DNA of 64,000 nt. It comes from Mesorhizobium sp. WSM3859. GTDB taxonomy: Bacteria > Pseudomonadota > Alphaproteobacteria > Rhizobiales > Rhizobiaceae. The notes under the pieces were generated by a model. It was not told the origin of the DNA and made no database searches. It saw only the letters and a list, made by a program, of their open reading frames with translations. Shown here piece after piece: positions 19,201 to 30,300 of the stretch. The number at the start of each line of letters is the position of its first letter. Within the stretch, counting starts at the first letter, position 1. Where the stretch lies: assembly GCF_002295065.1 (NCBI RefSeq), contig NZ_NSGG01000007.1:62001-126000 (forward strand). The letters run 5' to 3'. The position numbers were made by a program, and so were the translations under genes.

Positions 19201-20732
19201 CCGAACTAACCCTGACGCCTGGCAGCGCGACCCTTGCCGACTGGCGCGCCATCTATCGTGGCGCTGTGCCGAAGCTCGACGATGCTTGCAGGCCGAAGAT
19301 TCGGGACAGCGCCGAAGCGGTTGCCCGCATCCTTGCAAAGGGCGAGCCGGTCTATGGCATCAACACCGGTTTCGGCAAGCTCGCCAGCGTTCGCATTCCA
19401 GAAAGCGATCTCGAAACCCTCCAGCGCAACATCGTGCTCTCGCACGCGGCCGGCGTCGGCGAGCCGATGCCGGTCGCCGTGGTGCGGCTGATGATGGCGC
19501 TGAAGCTTGCCAGCCTCGCCCAGGGCGCCTCCGGCGTGCGCGCCGAGACCATCGACCTGCTTCAAGGGATGCTCGCCAACGACGTCATCCCGGTGGTGCC
19601 GGCGCAAGGTTCGGTCGGCGCTTCCGGCGACCTCGCGCCGCTCTCACATATGACGGCCGTCATGATCGGCGTCGGCGAATGCTTTACCCCGCATGGCCGC
19701 TTCCCTGCCAAGGTCGCCTTTGTCTCGCACGGGCTTGAGCCGGTGACGCTCGGTGCCAAGGAAGGCCTGGCCCTGCTCAACGGCACGCAGTTCTCGACGG
19801 CTTTCGCGCTGGCCGGCCTGTTCGAAGCCGAGACGCTCTACCAGTCGGCGCTGGTCGCCGGTGCGCTGTCGACCGACGCTGCCAAGGGCTCCGACGCGCC
19901 CTTCGATCCGCGCATCCATCTTTTGAGGAAGCATCGCCGCCAGATCGAAACGGCGGATGCCTTGCGCAACCTGATGGCCGGCAGCGCCATCCGTGAATCG
20001 CACCGCGTCGGCGACGAGCGCGTGCAGGACCCGTATTGCCTGCGCTGCCAGCCGCAGGTGATGGGCGCCGCCCTCGATGTGCTGCGCAAGGCCGCCGACA
20101 CGCTCGAGACCGAGGCCAATGGCGTCACCGACAATCCGCTGATCTTCGCCGAGGACGACACCGCACTCTCGGGCGGTAATTTCCACGCCGAGCCGGTCGC
20201 CTTCGCCGCCGACATGATCGCGCTGGCCGTCTGCGAGATCGGCTCGCTGTCGGAGCGGCGCATCGCCATGCTGGTCGATCCGGCGCTCTCCGGCATGCCG
20301 GCCTTCCTGACCCCGAAGCCCGGCCTGAATTCCGGCTTCATGATCCCGCAGGTGACGGCGGCGGCGCTCGTTTCGGAAAACAAGCAGAAGGCCTATCCGG
20401 CAAGCGTCGATTCCATTCCGACCTCGGCGAACCAGGAAGATCATGTCTCGATGGCTGCGCATGGCGCGCGCCGGCTGCTCGGCATGATCGAGAATGCGAC
20501 CGCCGTCATCGGCATCGAACTCTTGGCCGCCGCGCAAGGCTGCGATTTCCACGCGCCGCTGGCTTCGAGCGATGCGCTGGAAGCGGTGCGCAAGCTGGTC
20601 CGCGCCGAGGTGCCGCATCTCGACAATGACCGCCATTTCCATCCCGACATGGAAAAGGCGATCGCCCTGGTGCGCAGCGGCGCCGCGGTGAAGGCGGCGG
20701 GTGCTGTGAAGCTGCCCGGGATTGCGTCGTGA
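19197..20732 (+). CDS. hutH: Histidine ammonia-lyase
   Basis: First enzyme of histidine degradation, forming trans-urocanate and ammonia. 511 aa. The MIO prosthetic group forms from Ala142-Ser143-Gly144 in [14 protein letters not shown], at exactly the numbering of the Pseudomonas enzyme. The YGINTGFG (Tyr53 region) and the DNPL and NQEDHVSM blocks are conserved. Translationally coupled to hutI. Confidence 0.96.
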   Translation: MTELTLTPGSATLADWRAIYRGAVPKLDDACRPKIRDSAEAVARILAKGEPVYGINTGFGKLASVRIPESDLETLQRNIVLSHAAGVGEPMPVAVVRLMMALKLASLAQGASGVRAETIDLLQGMLANDVIPVVPAQGSVGASGDLAPLSHMTAVMIGVGECFTPHGRFPAKVAFVSHGLEPVTLGAKEGLALLNGTQFSTAFALAGLFEAETLYQSALVAGALSTDAAKGSDAPFDPRIHLLRKHRRQIETADALRNLMAGSAIRESHRVGDERVQDPYCLRCQPQVMGAALDVLRKAADTLETEANGVTDNPLIFAEDDTALSGGNFHAEPVAFAADMIALAVCEIGSLSERRIAMLVDPALSGMPAFLTPKPGLNSGFMIPQVTAAALVSENKQKAYPASVDSIPTSANQEDHVSMAAHGARRLLGMIENATAVIGIELLAAAQGCDFHAPLASSDALEAVRKLVRAEVPHLDNDRHFHPDMEKAIALVRSGAAVKAAGAVKLPGIAS

Positions 20733-20766
20733 GATTGAACGCCCTGATAGGTCGCGATCCTTCGCG

Positions 20767-20920
20767 CCCCCCTCTGTCCTGCCGGACATCTCCCCCACAA
20801 GGGGGGAGATCAGCGGTTTCGGCGCCCCGCTCAATTCTGCGACGTCGGCGATTGGCGAAAGCCGGCGTGACATCCGATCTCCCCCCTTGTGGGGGAGATG
20901 CCCGGCAGGGCAGAGGGGGG
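20767..20920. repeat. Palindromic intergenic repeat, family A, copy 2
   Basis: Inverted arms (about 20767-20812 and 20876-20920) carry the same CTCTGTCCTGCCGGACATC and C-run/G-run elements as the copy at 4592-4749. It sits inside the hut operon, between hutH and hutG, so transcription must read through it or it tunes downstream expression. Confidence 0.85.
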
Positions 20921-20952
20921 CGCCGTAGAGCTCCAGCGCAGGGGGATCTCTC

Positions 20953-21771
20953 ATGACCAGCCCTCCCTGGCTCACCATCACACGCGGCACCGCACCTCTG
21001 CTGGTCTCGATCCCGCACACCGGCATCGACCTTGCCGGCCTCGACAGCCGCCTGGTCTCGACCTGGCTCGGCAGGCGCGACTGCGACTGGTGGATCGACA
21101 AGCTCTATGATTTTGCCGCCGATCTCGGCGCGACCGTCGTGCACACCGCCATCTCGCGCACGGTCATCGACGTCAATCGCGATCCGTCCGGCGTTTCGCT
21201 CTATCCGGGCCAGGCGACGACGACGCTCTGCCCGACGGACACGTTCGACGGCGATCCGCTCTATAATATGGGCGACGAACCAACCCCGTCCGAGATCGAC
21301 CAGCGCCGTGAGACCTATTTCGGGCCGTATCACGCCGCCCTGCAGGCCGAGATCGACCGGCTGCGCGGCATGCATGAGAACATCGTGCTCTATGATTGCC
21401 ATTCGATCCGCTCGGTGCTGCCGCGCCTTTTCGAAGGCACGCTGCCGGTCTTCAACCTCGGCACCAACGACGGCAGGAGCACCGATCCGTCGCTGCAGCA
21501 AAAGGTCGCCGAGATCCTCGCCGCGACCGGCGAGAGCTGGGTGGTCAACGGCCGCTTCAAGGGTGGCTGGATCACCAGAAGCTTCGGTCAGCCGCAAAAC
21601 GGCGTGCATGCGCTGCAGATGGAGCTCTCCAACCGCGGCTATATGCGCGAGCCGGCCGCGAAGGGCTCGCCCGAGAACTGGCCAGTGCCGTACGACGCGA
21701 CCTACGCCGCGCCGATCCGTGCCACGCTGAGAAGTATCCTCGAAACCGCCATTGACTGGGCTGGGCGCTGA
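20953..21771 (+). CDS. hutG: N-formylglutamate deformylase
   Basis: 272 aa zinc amidohydrolase of the FGase family releasing formate and glutamate, the last step of the HutF-HutG route. Recognisable blocks: VSIPHTG near residue 20 (metal ligand), [26 protein letters not shown] and [11 protein letters not shown] near 150. AGGGGGAT precedes the ATG at 20953. It follows hutH after a family A repeat and is followed by hutU 25 bases later. Confidence 0.93.
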   Translation: MTSPPWLTITRGTAPLLVSIPHTGIDLAGLDSRLVSTWLGRRDCDWWIDKLYDFAADLGATVVHTAISRTVIDVNRDPSGVSLYPGQATTTLCPTDTFDGDPLYNMGDEPTPSEIDQRRETYFGPYHAALQAEIDRLRGMHENIVLYDCHSIRSVLPRLFEGTLPVFNLGTNDGRSTDPSLQQKVAEILAATGESWVVNGRFKGGWITRSFGQPQNGVHALQMELSNRGYMREPAAKGSPENWPVPYDATYAAPIRATLRSILETAIDWAGR

Positions 21772-21796
21772 CGCGCCGCCTTACTCGAAAGGGACA

Positions 21797-23470
21797 ATGA
21801 TGAACGATCCGCGCCACAACATCCGCGAAGTGCGTGCGCCCCGCGGCGACAAGCTCAACGCCCGCTATTGGACGACCGAAGCGCCGCTGCGCATGCTGAT
21901 GAACAATCTCGACCCTGAGGTCGCCGAGAACCCCAACGAGCTGGTCGTCTATGGCGGCATCGGCCGGGCTGCGCGCACCTGGAACGACTTCGACCGCATC
22001 GTCGCTTCGCTGAAGACGCTGGGCGAGGACGAGACGCTGCTGGTGCAGTCCGGCAAGCCGGTCGGCGTCTTCAAGACCAATTCCAACGCGCCGCGCGTGC
22101 TCATCGCCAATTCCAACATCGTGCCGCATTGGGCGACCTGGGAGAAGTTCAACGAGCTCGATAGGAAGGGCCTGATGATGTACGGCCAGATGACGGCCGG
22201 CTCCTGGATCTATATTGGCACGCAGGGCATCGTGCAGGGCACCTACGAGACCTTCGTCGAGGCCGGCCGCCAGCACTGCAACGGCAACCTCAAGGGCAAG
22301 TGGATCCTGACCGGCGGCCTCGGCGGCATGGGCGGCGCCCAGCCGCTGGCCGCCGTCATGGCCGGCGCCTCTTGTCTCGCCATCGAATGCAACCCGGACT
22401 CGATCGATTTCCGCCTGCGCACCCGCTATCTCGACGAGAAGGCCGAGACGCTGGACGAAGCGATGGAAATGATCGATCGCTGGACCAAGGCCGGCGAAGC
22501 AAAATCGGTCGGTCTGCTCGGCAACGCAGCCGAGATCGTGCCGGAAATGTTCAAGCGCGGCATCCGTCCCGACATCCTTACGGACCAGACTTCGGCGCAT
22601 GACCCGATCAACGGCTACCTGCCCAAGGGCTGGACGATGGCCGAGTGGCGCGAGAAGCGCACCTCCGATCCGCAGGCCGTCGAGAAGGCCGCCCGCGCGT
22701 CGATGCGCGAGCATGTCGAGGCGATGGTGGCGTTCTGGAACGCCGGCGTGCCGACGCTCGACTATGGCAACAACATCCGCCAGGTTGCCAAGGACGAAGG
22801 CTTCGAAAACGCCTTCGCTTTCCCGGGCTTCGTGCCGGCCTATATCCGGCCGCTGTTCTGCCGCGGCATCGGTCCGTTCCGCTGGGCGGCGCTGTCGGGC
22901 GATCCGGAGGATATCTACAAGACCGACGCCAAGGTGCGCGAGCTGACCCCTGGCAACACGCACCTGCACAACTGGCTCGACATGGCGCGCGAGCGCATCT
23001 CCTTCCAGGGCCTGCCGGCGCGCATCTGCTGGGTCGGCCTCGGCGACCGCCACCGCCTCGGCCTCGCCTTCAACGAAATGGTGGCCAGGGGTGAGCTCAA
23101 GGCGCCGGTCGTCATCGGCCGCGATCATCTCGATTCCGGCTCGGTCGCCTCGCCGAATCGCGAGACCGAAGCGATGAAGGACGGTTCAGACGCCGTTTCC
23201 GACTGGCCGCTGCTCAACGCGCTGCTCAACACCGCGTCCGGCGCCACCTGGGTATCGCTGCATCATGGCGGCGGCGTCGGCATGGGCTTCTCGCAGCATT
23301 CCGGCATGGTGATCGTCGCCGACGGCACGCCCGATGCCGCCAAGCGCCTGGAGCGCGTGTTGTGGAACGACCCGGCGACCGGCGTCATGCGTCATGCCGA
23401 TGCCGGCTACGACGTCGCCATCGAGTGCGCCAAGGAGCACCAGCTCAACCTGCCGGGCATCTTGGGTTAA
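21797..23470 (+). CDS. hutU: Urocanate hydratase
   Basis: NAD-dependent enzyme converting urocanate to imidazolonepropionate, second step. 557 aa, normal length. The NAD-binding [12 protein letters not shown] is near residue 175. The active-site block includes the [16 protein letters not shown]ys. The ATG at 21797 (a second ATG follows at once) is preferred over the upstream in-frame start at 21752, which would overlap hutG; AAAGGG lies just before it. Confidence 0.95.
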   Translation: MMNDPRHNIREVRAPRGDKLNARYWTTEAPLRMLMNNLDPEVAENPNELVVYGGIGRAARTWNDFDRIVASLKTLGEDETLLVQSGKPVGVFKTNSNAPRVLIANSNIVPHWATWEKFNELDRKGLMMYGQMTAGSWIYIGTQGIVQGTYETFVEAGRQHCNGNLKGKWILTGGLGGMGGAQPLAAVMAGASCLAIECNPDSIDFRLRTRYLDEKAETLDEAMEMIDRWTKAGEAKSVGLLGNAAEIVPEMFKRGIRPDILTDQTSAHDPINGYLPKGWTMAEWREKRTSDPQAVEKAARASMREHVEAMVAFWNAGVPTLDYGNNIRQVAKDEGFENAFAFPGFVPAYIRPLFCRGIGPFRWAALSGDPEDIYKTDAKVRELTPGNTHLHNWLDMARERISFQGLPARICWVGLGDRHRLGLAFNEMVARGELKAPVVIGRDHLDSGSVASPNRETEAMKDGSDAVSDWPLLNALLNTASGATWVSLHHGGGVGMGFSQHSGMVIVADGTPDAAKRLERVLWNDPATGVMRHADAGYDVAIECAKEHQLNLPGILG

Positions 23471-23474
23471 AGCC

Positions 23475-24062
23475 ATGCGCATCCTTCGTGCCGCCCGCTA
23501 CCGCGTCATGCCGTGGAAGAATGGCGGCGGCACGACCACCGAGATCGCGGTTTCGCCCGACGGCGCCGGGCTCGACGATTTTGACTGGCGCGTCTCCATG
23601 GCCCGCGTCGAAACCGGCGGGCCGTTCTCGAGCTTCACCGGCATCGACCGGACGCTGTCGGTGCTGGAAGGCGAGGGGGTTGTCCTCGACATCGCAGGCC
23701 GGGCGCCGGTACGACTGACCAAAGCTTCGGCGCCGCTCGCCTTTGCGGGCGATCTGCCGACCAGCGCCGCGCTGATCAGTGGCCCGATCACCGATCTCAA
23801 CGTCATGACCCGCCGTGGCCGGATGGCCCATCGCGTCGAGCGCCGGCCGCTCTCCGGCGAGATTCGCATCTCGCCGCGCGCCGACAGGACGCTGGTCCTG
23901 GCAGTCAATGCAGGCTTCAGGCTCCTCACAGACGATGCGCCGAGCCTCGGACCGCTCGATACGCTGATCCTCGAGCGCGACAGTCCGGAATTGCGGTTTC
24001 AGCCCAAGGGGCAGGGCCTGCTTTTCGTGATCGAACTGCATCGCCTCGCCGCCAACCATTAA
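23475..24062 (+). CDS. hutD: HutD family protein
   Basis: 195 aa cupin-fold protein of the HutD/Ves family. Family marks: MPWKNGGGTTTEIA near residue 12, DFDWRVSMARV near 40 and the GPITDLNVMTRRG stretch near 110. HutD is not catalytic for the pathway; in Pseudomonas it has been proposed to limit the upper level of hut activity. It starts four bases after hutU, so it is the last gene of the hutIHGUD operon. Confidence 0.9.
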   Translation: MRILRAARYRVMPWKNGGGTTTEIAVSPDGAGLDDFDWRVSMARVETGGPFSSFTGIDRTLSVLEGEGVVLDIAGRAPVRLTKASAPLAFAGDLPTSAALISGPITDLNVMTRRGRMAHRVERRPLSGEIRISPRADRTLVLAVNAGFRLLTDDAPSLGPLDTLILERDSPELRFQPKGQGLLFVIELHRLAANH

Positions 24063-24330
24063 CGGCTGTTGCCAAACATGATCGCGGCGCGGGCGAATTA
24101 TCGCCCGGCCCCTTGCATGTATCACGAAAAAGCCTGATTCCTTGCCCTGATCCAACCGGGGGCGAAGAGCGAGGGGCGTTAGCCCACGAGCTGTCGAAAG
24201 GGCACGCCCCTGTTGTGGTGCGCAGAACAAACTTTCGGCCGATCAGTCATGCAACCAATTGCAATTGAACCGGTTTTAGGGCCATTGCCGTGGCGGTGAC
24301 CCGCATTGCGCCCCGCTTACGGAATTTTCA
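24063..24330. other. Intergenic region between hutD and ndvB with two hairpins
   Basis: A stem CGGGCGA/TCGCCCG at 24090-24107 lies soon after hutD and could help end the hut transcript, though no T-run follows. A second stem pairs GGGGCGT (24173-24179) with ACGCCCC (24202-24208) about 120 bases before ndvB. No coding frame on either strand looks real. The second hairpin may be part of the ndvB leader; no known RNA family is recognised. Confidence 0.4.
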
Positions 24331-27300
24331 ATGAACATTCAGACCAATCCCAACAAGATCGAACAGACAAGCGCCGGCTTCCCGTCCGTGACGGATGCGC
24401 CGATACGCTCCAATTTCCTGCCTGAGGACCGGCTGCGCGCCTTGGGCGTCGCTTTGGCCAAGGGCGAGGTCAAAAACCTGTTCGGCCTCGCCCCGTTCGA
24501 GTTCCAGGCCCGCATCCGCGACAGCGCCAAGAAGATTCTCGAAGTCTACCGCTCGACCAATGCCGCGCAGGCCAAGGGCGAGACCATCACGCCGGCCGCG
24601 CAATGGCTGCTCGACAACAACTACCTGGTCGAGGAGACGATCTTTCAGGTCAAGCGCGACCTGCCGCGCCGCTTCTACCGGCAACTGCCGACGCTCACGC
24701 TCGGCGACGGCACGGTGTTGCCGCGCGCCTTCGTCGTTGCCTGGAGCTATGTCGAGCATTCCGACAGCTCGGTCTCGGCCACCATGTTCAAGGCGATCGT
24801 CGAGGGCTTCCAGTCGGTCGAGCCGATGAAGATCGGCGAGCTCTGGGCGCTGCCCTCGCTGCTGCGCTTCGTGCTGATCGAGAACCTGCGCCGCATTGCG
24901 GTGCGCGTCGATCGCACCAGGCAGATGCGACACATTGCCAACGAGGTCGCCGACCGGGTTCTCGCGACCGACGACAATGCCGACCGCACCACGATCCTGT
25001 CGCACTACAGCGCGCATGCGCAGGACACCACTTTCGCCACCCAGTTGCTCTACCGCCTGCGCGACGGGTCGCAGAATGCCGGCCGGGCGCTGGAATGGCT
25101 GGAGGGAGAGCTGGAAAAGACCGGCTCCGACGCCGAGGAGATCATCATCTCCGAGCATCAGACGCTGTCCAGCGGCAACGTCACAACCGGCAACATCATC
25201 CGCGGCCTGCGCCTGATCAACGACGTCGACTGGACGGTCTGGTTTGAAGGCGTCAGCCGCATCGACACGCTGCTGCGCGAAAAGACCGATTTCGCCAACC
25301 TCGATTTCTTCTCGCGCGACCAGTATCGCACCGCGATCGAACAGCTGGCGCGCCGCTCCGAGCTGTCCGAATATCGGGTGGCCGAAAAGGCGATCGAGCT
25401 TGCCGGCCACACGCCAGGCGTCACCGACGCGTCTGGCGTGCCGGAGACGGCGGACCCGGACGTGCATACCGATGTCGGCTTCTTCCTGGTCGGCCCGCGC
25501 CGGCAGGAGCTGGAAAGGGCGATCGGCTACCGGCCGCCTTTCTATGTGACCTTCAAGCGCGCCTTTGCCAGCGCCGGCTGGCTGGGCATCGTGGTGCCGG
25601 TCTTCCTTCTGACGGTGCTGCTGCTGGTGCTGTCGGGCAGGGCGCTCGCCAATCTCGGCCTGTCGGTGGAATCGATCACGTTGATGCTGGCGCTGTTCGC
25701 GGTGCCGGCAAGCGAAGGCGCGCTGGCCTTCTTCAATACCGTCGTGGCGCTGTTCCTCAAACCCACCCGCCTCGTCGGTTACGACTTCAACAAGCACGGC
25801 ATCCCGGCCGAGGCGCGCACGCTGGTCGTGGTTCCCTCGCTGATCGGCTCGCGCGACGACGTCGAGGAGAACATCCGCAACATCGAGGTGCACCACCTCG
25901 CCAATACCGCGGAAGAGATCCATTTCGCGCTGTTGTCCGACTGGCCGGATTCCAAGACCGAGATCGACGCCGCCGACATCGAGATCCTGCAATATGCCCG
26001 CGACGAGATCGCCAGGCTCAATGCCCGCTATCCGTCGGAAGGCTCGCCACGCTTCTATCTCCTGCATCGCCGCCGGCTCTACAATCAGGCACAGGGCTGC
26101 TGGATGGGTTGGGAGCGCAAGCGCGGCAAGCTGCACGAGCTGAACCTTCTCTTGCGCCGCGACAGCGACACCACCTTCCTGCCGCTCGACGTGCCGCTGC
26201 CGGAGAAAGTCGTCTATGTGATGACGCTCGACGCCGACACGCGCACCACGCGCGACGCGGTTTCGAGCCTGGTCGGCAAGCTCGCGCATCCGCTGAACCG
26301 CCCGCATTTCGATCCGGTGAAGCGCGTTGTCAGCGCCGGCTACACCATCCTGCAGCCGCGCATCACAGCGTCCCTCACCAGCGGCGACGACGCCTCCTTC
26401 TTCCAGCGCGTCTTCTCGGCCAATCGCGGCCTCGATCCCTATGTGTTCGCCGTCTCCGACGTCTATCAGGACGTCTTCGGCGACGGGTCCTTCACCGGCA
26501 AGGGCCTTTACCATGTCGACGCCTTCGAGGCGGCGTTGAAGAACCGCATCGACGAGAACACTATCCTCAGCCACGACCTGCTCGAAGGCGCGCTGTCGCG
26601 CGCGGCATTGGTCACCGACGTCGAGCTGGTCGAGGACTATCCCACCCGCTATTCGGTCGACGCCTCGCGCCACCATCGCTGGGCGCGCGGCGACTGGCAG
26701 CTGCTCGGCTACATTTTCGACCCGCGCTCCGGGGTGCCGGCGCTGTCGCGCTGGAAGATGGTCGACAATCTGCGCCGCTCGGTCACCCCGGTCTTCTGGG
26801 TCATGGCCTGCGTCGCCGGCTGGACGCTGCTGCCCTTCACCCAGGCGGCGCAGTGGCAGGCGCTTATGATCCTCAGCCTGTTCATGGCGCCGACCTTCGA
26901 CATTGTGAACGGCATCCTGCCCAAGAGCGGCGACCAGACGCCGCGCGGCCATTTCTCGGCGCTTGCGCGCGACACCGTCTTCGGCACGGCGCTTGTGGCG
27001 CTGAAGGTGTTGTTGATGGCGCATCTGGCCTGGATGATGGGCGATGCCATCATCCGCACCATCTACCGCCTCTTCGTCAGCCGGCAGAACCTGCTCGAAT
27101 GGCGCACCGCCTCGCAGGCGGCCAAGGGCGGCAACGATCTCGGCGCCTATTACGGCATGATGTATGGCGCGGTGATCATCGGCGTGGTGGGCCTCGCCAT
27201 TCCGGTGCTGGCCGATTCCACAGGCGCCTTCGTCGCCTTCTTCTTCGCCATCTTCTGGATCGCTTCGCCCGCCGTCGCCTGCTGGATCAGCCGCTCGGCC

Positions 27301-30300
27301 GAGACCGAGGACAGGCTGCGCATCTCGAGCGCCGACATCCAGGTGCTGCGCACCTTCGCGCGCCGCACCTGGCACTATTTCGAGACCTTCGTGACGCCCG
27401 AGCAGCATCATTTGCCGCCCGACAATTTCCAGGAAAGCCCGGCGCCGGTGGTGGCGCCGCGCACCTCGCCGACCAATATCGGCGTCTATCTGCTCTCGGT
27501 GGTTTCGGCGCGCGATTTCGGCTGGATCAGCCTGTCGGATGCCATCACCCGCATCGACGCCACGATGACGACGATCGAGAACATGCCGCGCGACCGCGGC
27601 CATCTCTACAACTGGTATGACACGACAACGCTGAAGCCGCTCTATCCGCTTTACATCTCGGCGGTCGACAGCGGCAATCTCGCTGGACATCTGGTCGCCG
27701 TTGCCGCCTCTTGCGCCGAATGGGCCGAAGCGCCATCCGTGCACCTGCAGGGCGATTTCGAAGGCATCATCGACACCGTCACCATCCTCGACGAAAGCCT
27801 GGACGAGCTGCCGGACGACCGCCGGCAGCTGCGGCCGCTGCGTCAGCGCCTTGCCGACCGTCTCGACGGCATGCGCCGCGCGGTTGCGACCATCAAGGCG
27901 CAGCCGGAGATGGCCTCGATCCGCACCATCAACCTTGCCGTGCTGGCCGGCGAGATCCGCAAGCTCGCCACCGCCATCCACACCGAGGCGGCTTCGCCCA
28001 AGAGCGATGTCATCGCCGACTGGGCGGAACGGCTGGAGGCGACCTGCGAGGCGCATGTGCACGATTCGCACAATGACGAGAGCGCCGTCGCCGCATTGCG
28101 CGCCAAGCTGCTCGCGCTGCGCGAGCGCTGCCGCCGCTACGCCTTCGAGATGGATTTCTCGTTCCTGATGCGCCAGGAGCGCAAGCTGCTGTCGATCGGC
28201 TACCGGGTCGAGGACCGCCAGCTCGACGAGAGCTGCTACGACCTGCTCGCCTCCGAGGCGCGGCTCACCAGCCTGTTCGCCATCGCCAAGGGCGACCTGC
28301 CGACCGAGCATTGGTTCCGTCTCGGACGGCCGATCGTCGAGATCGGCTTCCAGGGCGCGCTGATGTCGTGGTCGGGCTCGATGTTCGAGTATCTGATGCC
28401 GCCGCTGGTCATGAAGGAGCCGCAGGGCTCGATCCTCAACCAGACCAGCAAGCTCATCATCAAGCGCCAGATCCAGTATGCGCGCTCCAAGAACGTGCCC
28501 TGGGGCATTTCGGAAGCGGCCTACAACGCTCGCGACCGCGAGCTCACCTACCAGTACACCAATTTCGGCGTGCCCGGCCTCGGCCTCAAGCGCGGCCTTG
28601 GCCAGAACACCGTCATCGCGCCCTATGCGACGATCCTGGCCGCGCAGTTCAGCCCGCGCGAGGCCGTGCAGAACCTGCAGCGGCTGCGCTCGATCGGCGC
28701 GCTCGGCCGCCACGGCTTCTACGACGCGGTCGATTTCACGCCGCAGCGCGTGCCCGAAGGCACCGACCACGCCGTGGTGCAGAACTACATGGCACACCAT
28801 TCCGGCATGTCGATCGCGGCGGTGGCCGACGCCATTTTCGAGGGCCGGTTGCGCGAGCGCTTCCACAGCGACCCGGTGATCGAATCGGCCGAGCTTCTGT
28901 TGCAGGAGAAGGCGCCGCGCGACATTCCGACCGCGACCGTCAGGACGGAAGCGGACGAGCGATCCAAGGACGAGACCGAGACCGAGAGCCCGGACAGCCG
29001 GGTCATCCTCGATCCCATCAAGGCGCTGCGGGCAACCAACGTGATGTCCAATGGCCGCTATTCGGTCATGGTCACCGCGACCGGCTCCGGCTACAGCCGC
29101 TTCGGCGAGCTTGCCGTGACCCGCTGGCAGCCGGATCCGAGCGAAGATCGCCTCGGCTCCTACATCTTCCTGCGCGACACCGCGACGGGCGACTGGTGGT
29201 CCGCCACCGCCGAGCCGAAGCGCGCCGAGGGCGAGCGCGTGCAGACGCTGTTTGCCGACGACAAGGCGAGCTTCACCAAATCGGTCGGCTCGCTACGTTC
29301 CGAGGTCGAATGCATCGTCATTTCCGAGGGCAATGGCGAAGGCCGCCGCATCACGCTCTACAATGACGGCGCCACCGACCGTCATATCGAGGTGACCTCC
29401 TTCGCCGAGCTGGTGCTTGGCAACGAGGCTTCCGACAACGCGCATCCGGCGTTCTCCAAGATGTTCGTCGAGACCGAGATCGCGCCTAACAACGGCGCGA
29501 TCTTCGCCACGCGGCGCAAGCGCGACAAGAACGACCCCGACCTCACCATGGTGCATTTCGTCACCGACCCGTCGGGCCCCTCGCGTGATGCCGAGGCCGA
29601 AACCGACCGGCGCGCCTTCATCGGCCGGGGCCGCACCATCGCCGATGCCGTCGCCTTCGACCCCGGCGTCAGGCTTTCCGGCAGCCAGGGCTTCACGCTC
29701 GACCCCGTGGCGGCGCTGCGCCGCCAGGTGCGCGTGCCGGCCAACAAGAAGATCTCGCTGACCTTCTGGACCGCCGTCGGTGCCAATCGCGGCGAGCTCG
29801 ACGAGGCGATCGCCCGGCTCGACCATCAGGAGAGCTTCGCCCGCCAGGCCATGCTCGCCTGGACGCGCAGCCAGGTGCAGACGCGCCATCTGGGCCTCAG
29901 CCTCACCGACGCGGCCAATGTGCAGAAGCTGGCCCGTTACCTGATCTATCCCGATCCGTTCCTGCGCCTGCCGGCCGAATCCATCGCCTCGGGCCTCGGC
30001 CGCCAGTCGAGCCTGTGGCCAACCAGCATCTCCGGCGATTTCCCGATCTTCCTCGTGCGCATCGGCGACGTCGCAGATCTCGAGATCGTCGCCCAGGCGC
30101 TGCGCTTCCAGGAATACATGCGGGCGCGCGGCATGATGATCGACTTCGTCGTCGTCAACGAGCAGGCCTCCTCCTATGTGCAGGACCTGCAGCGCGCGGT
30201 GGAAACGCTGTGCGAGAACAGCCGCCTGCGCGGCCGCGAGCTCGGGCCGCGCCAGCACATCTTCGCGGTGCGCCGCGACCTGATGGATGAGCCGACCTAC

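Noticed and set aside
24328..28866. Open frame of about 1,500 codons on the minus strand opposite ndvB
   Set aside because: It mirrors the codon structure of a high-GC gene; its protein is rich in Arg, His, Gly and Asp without any domain, while the plus strand is plainly NdvB.
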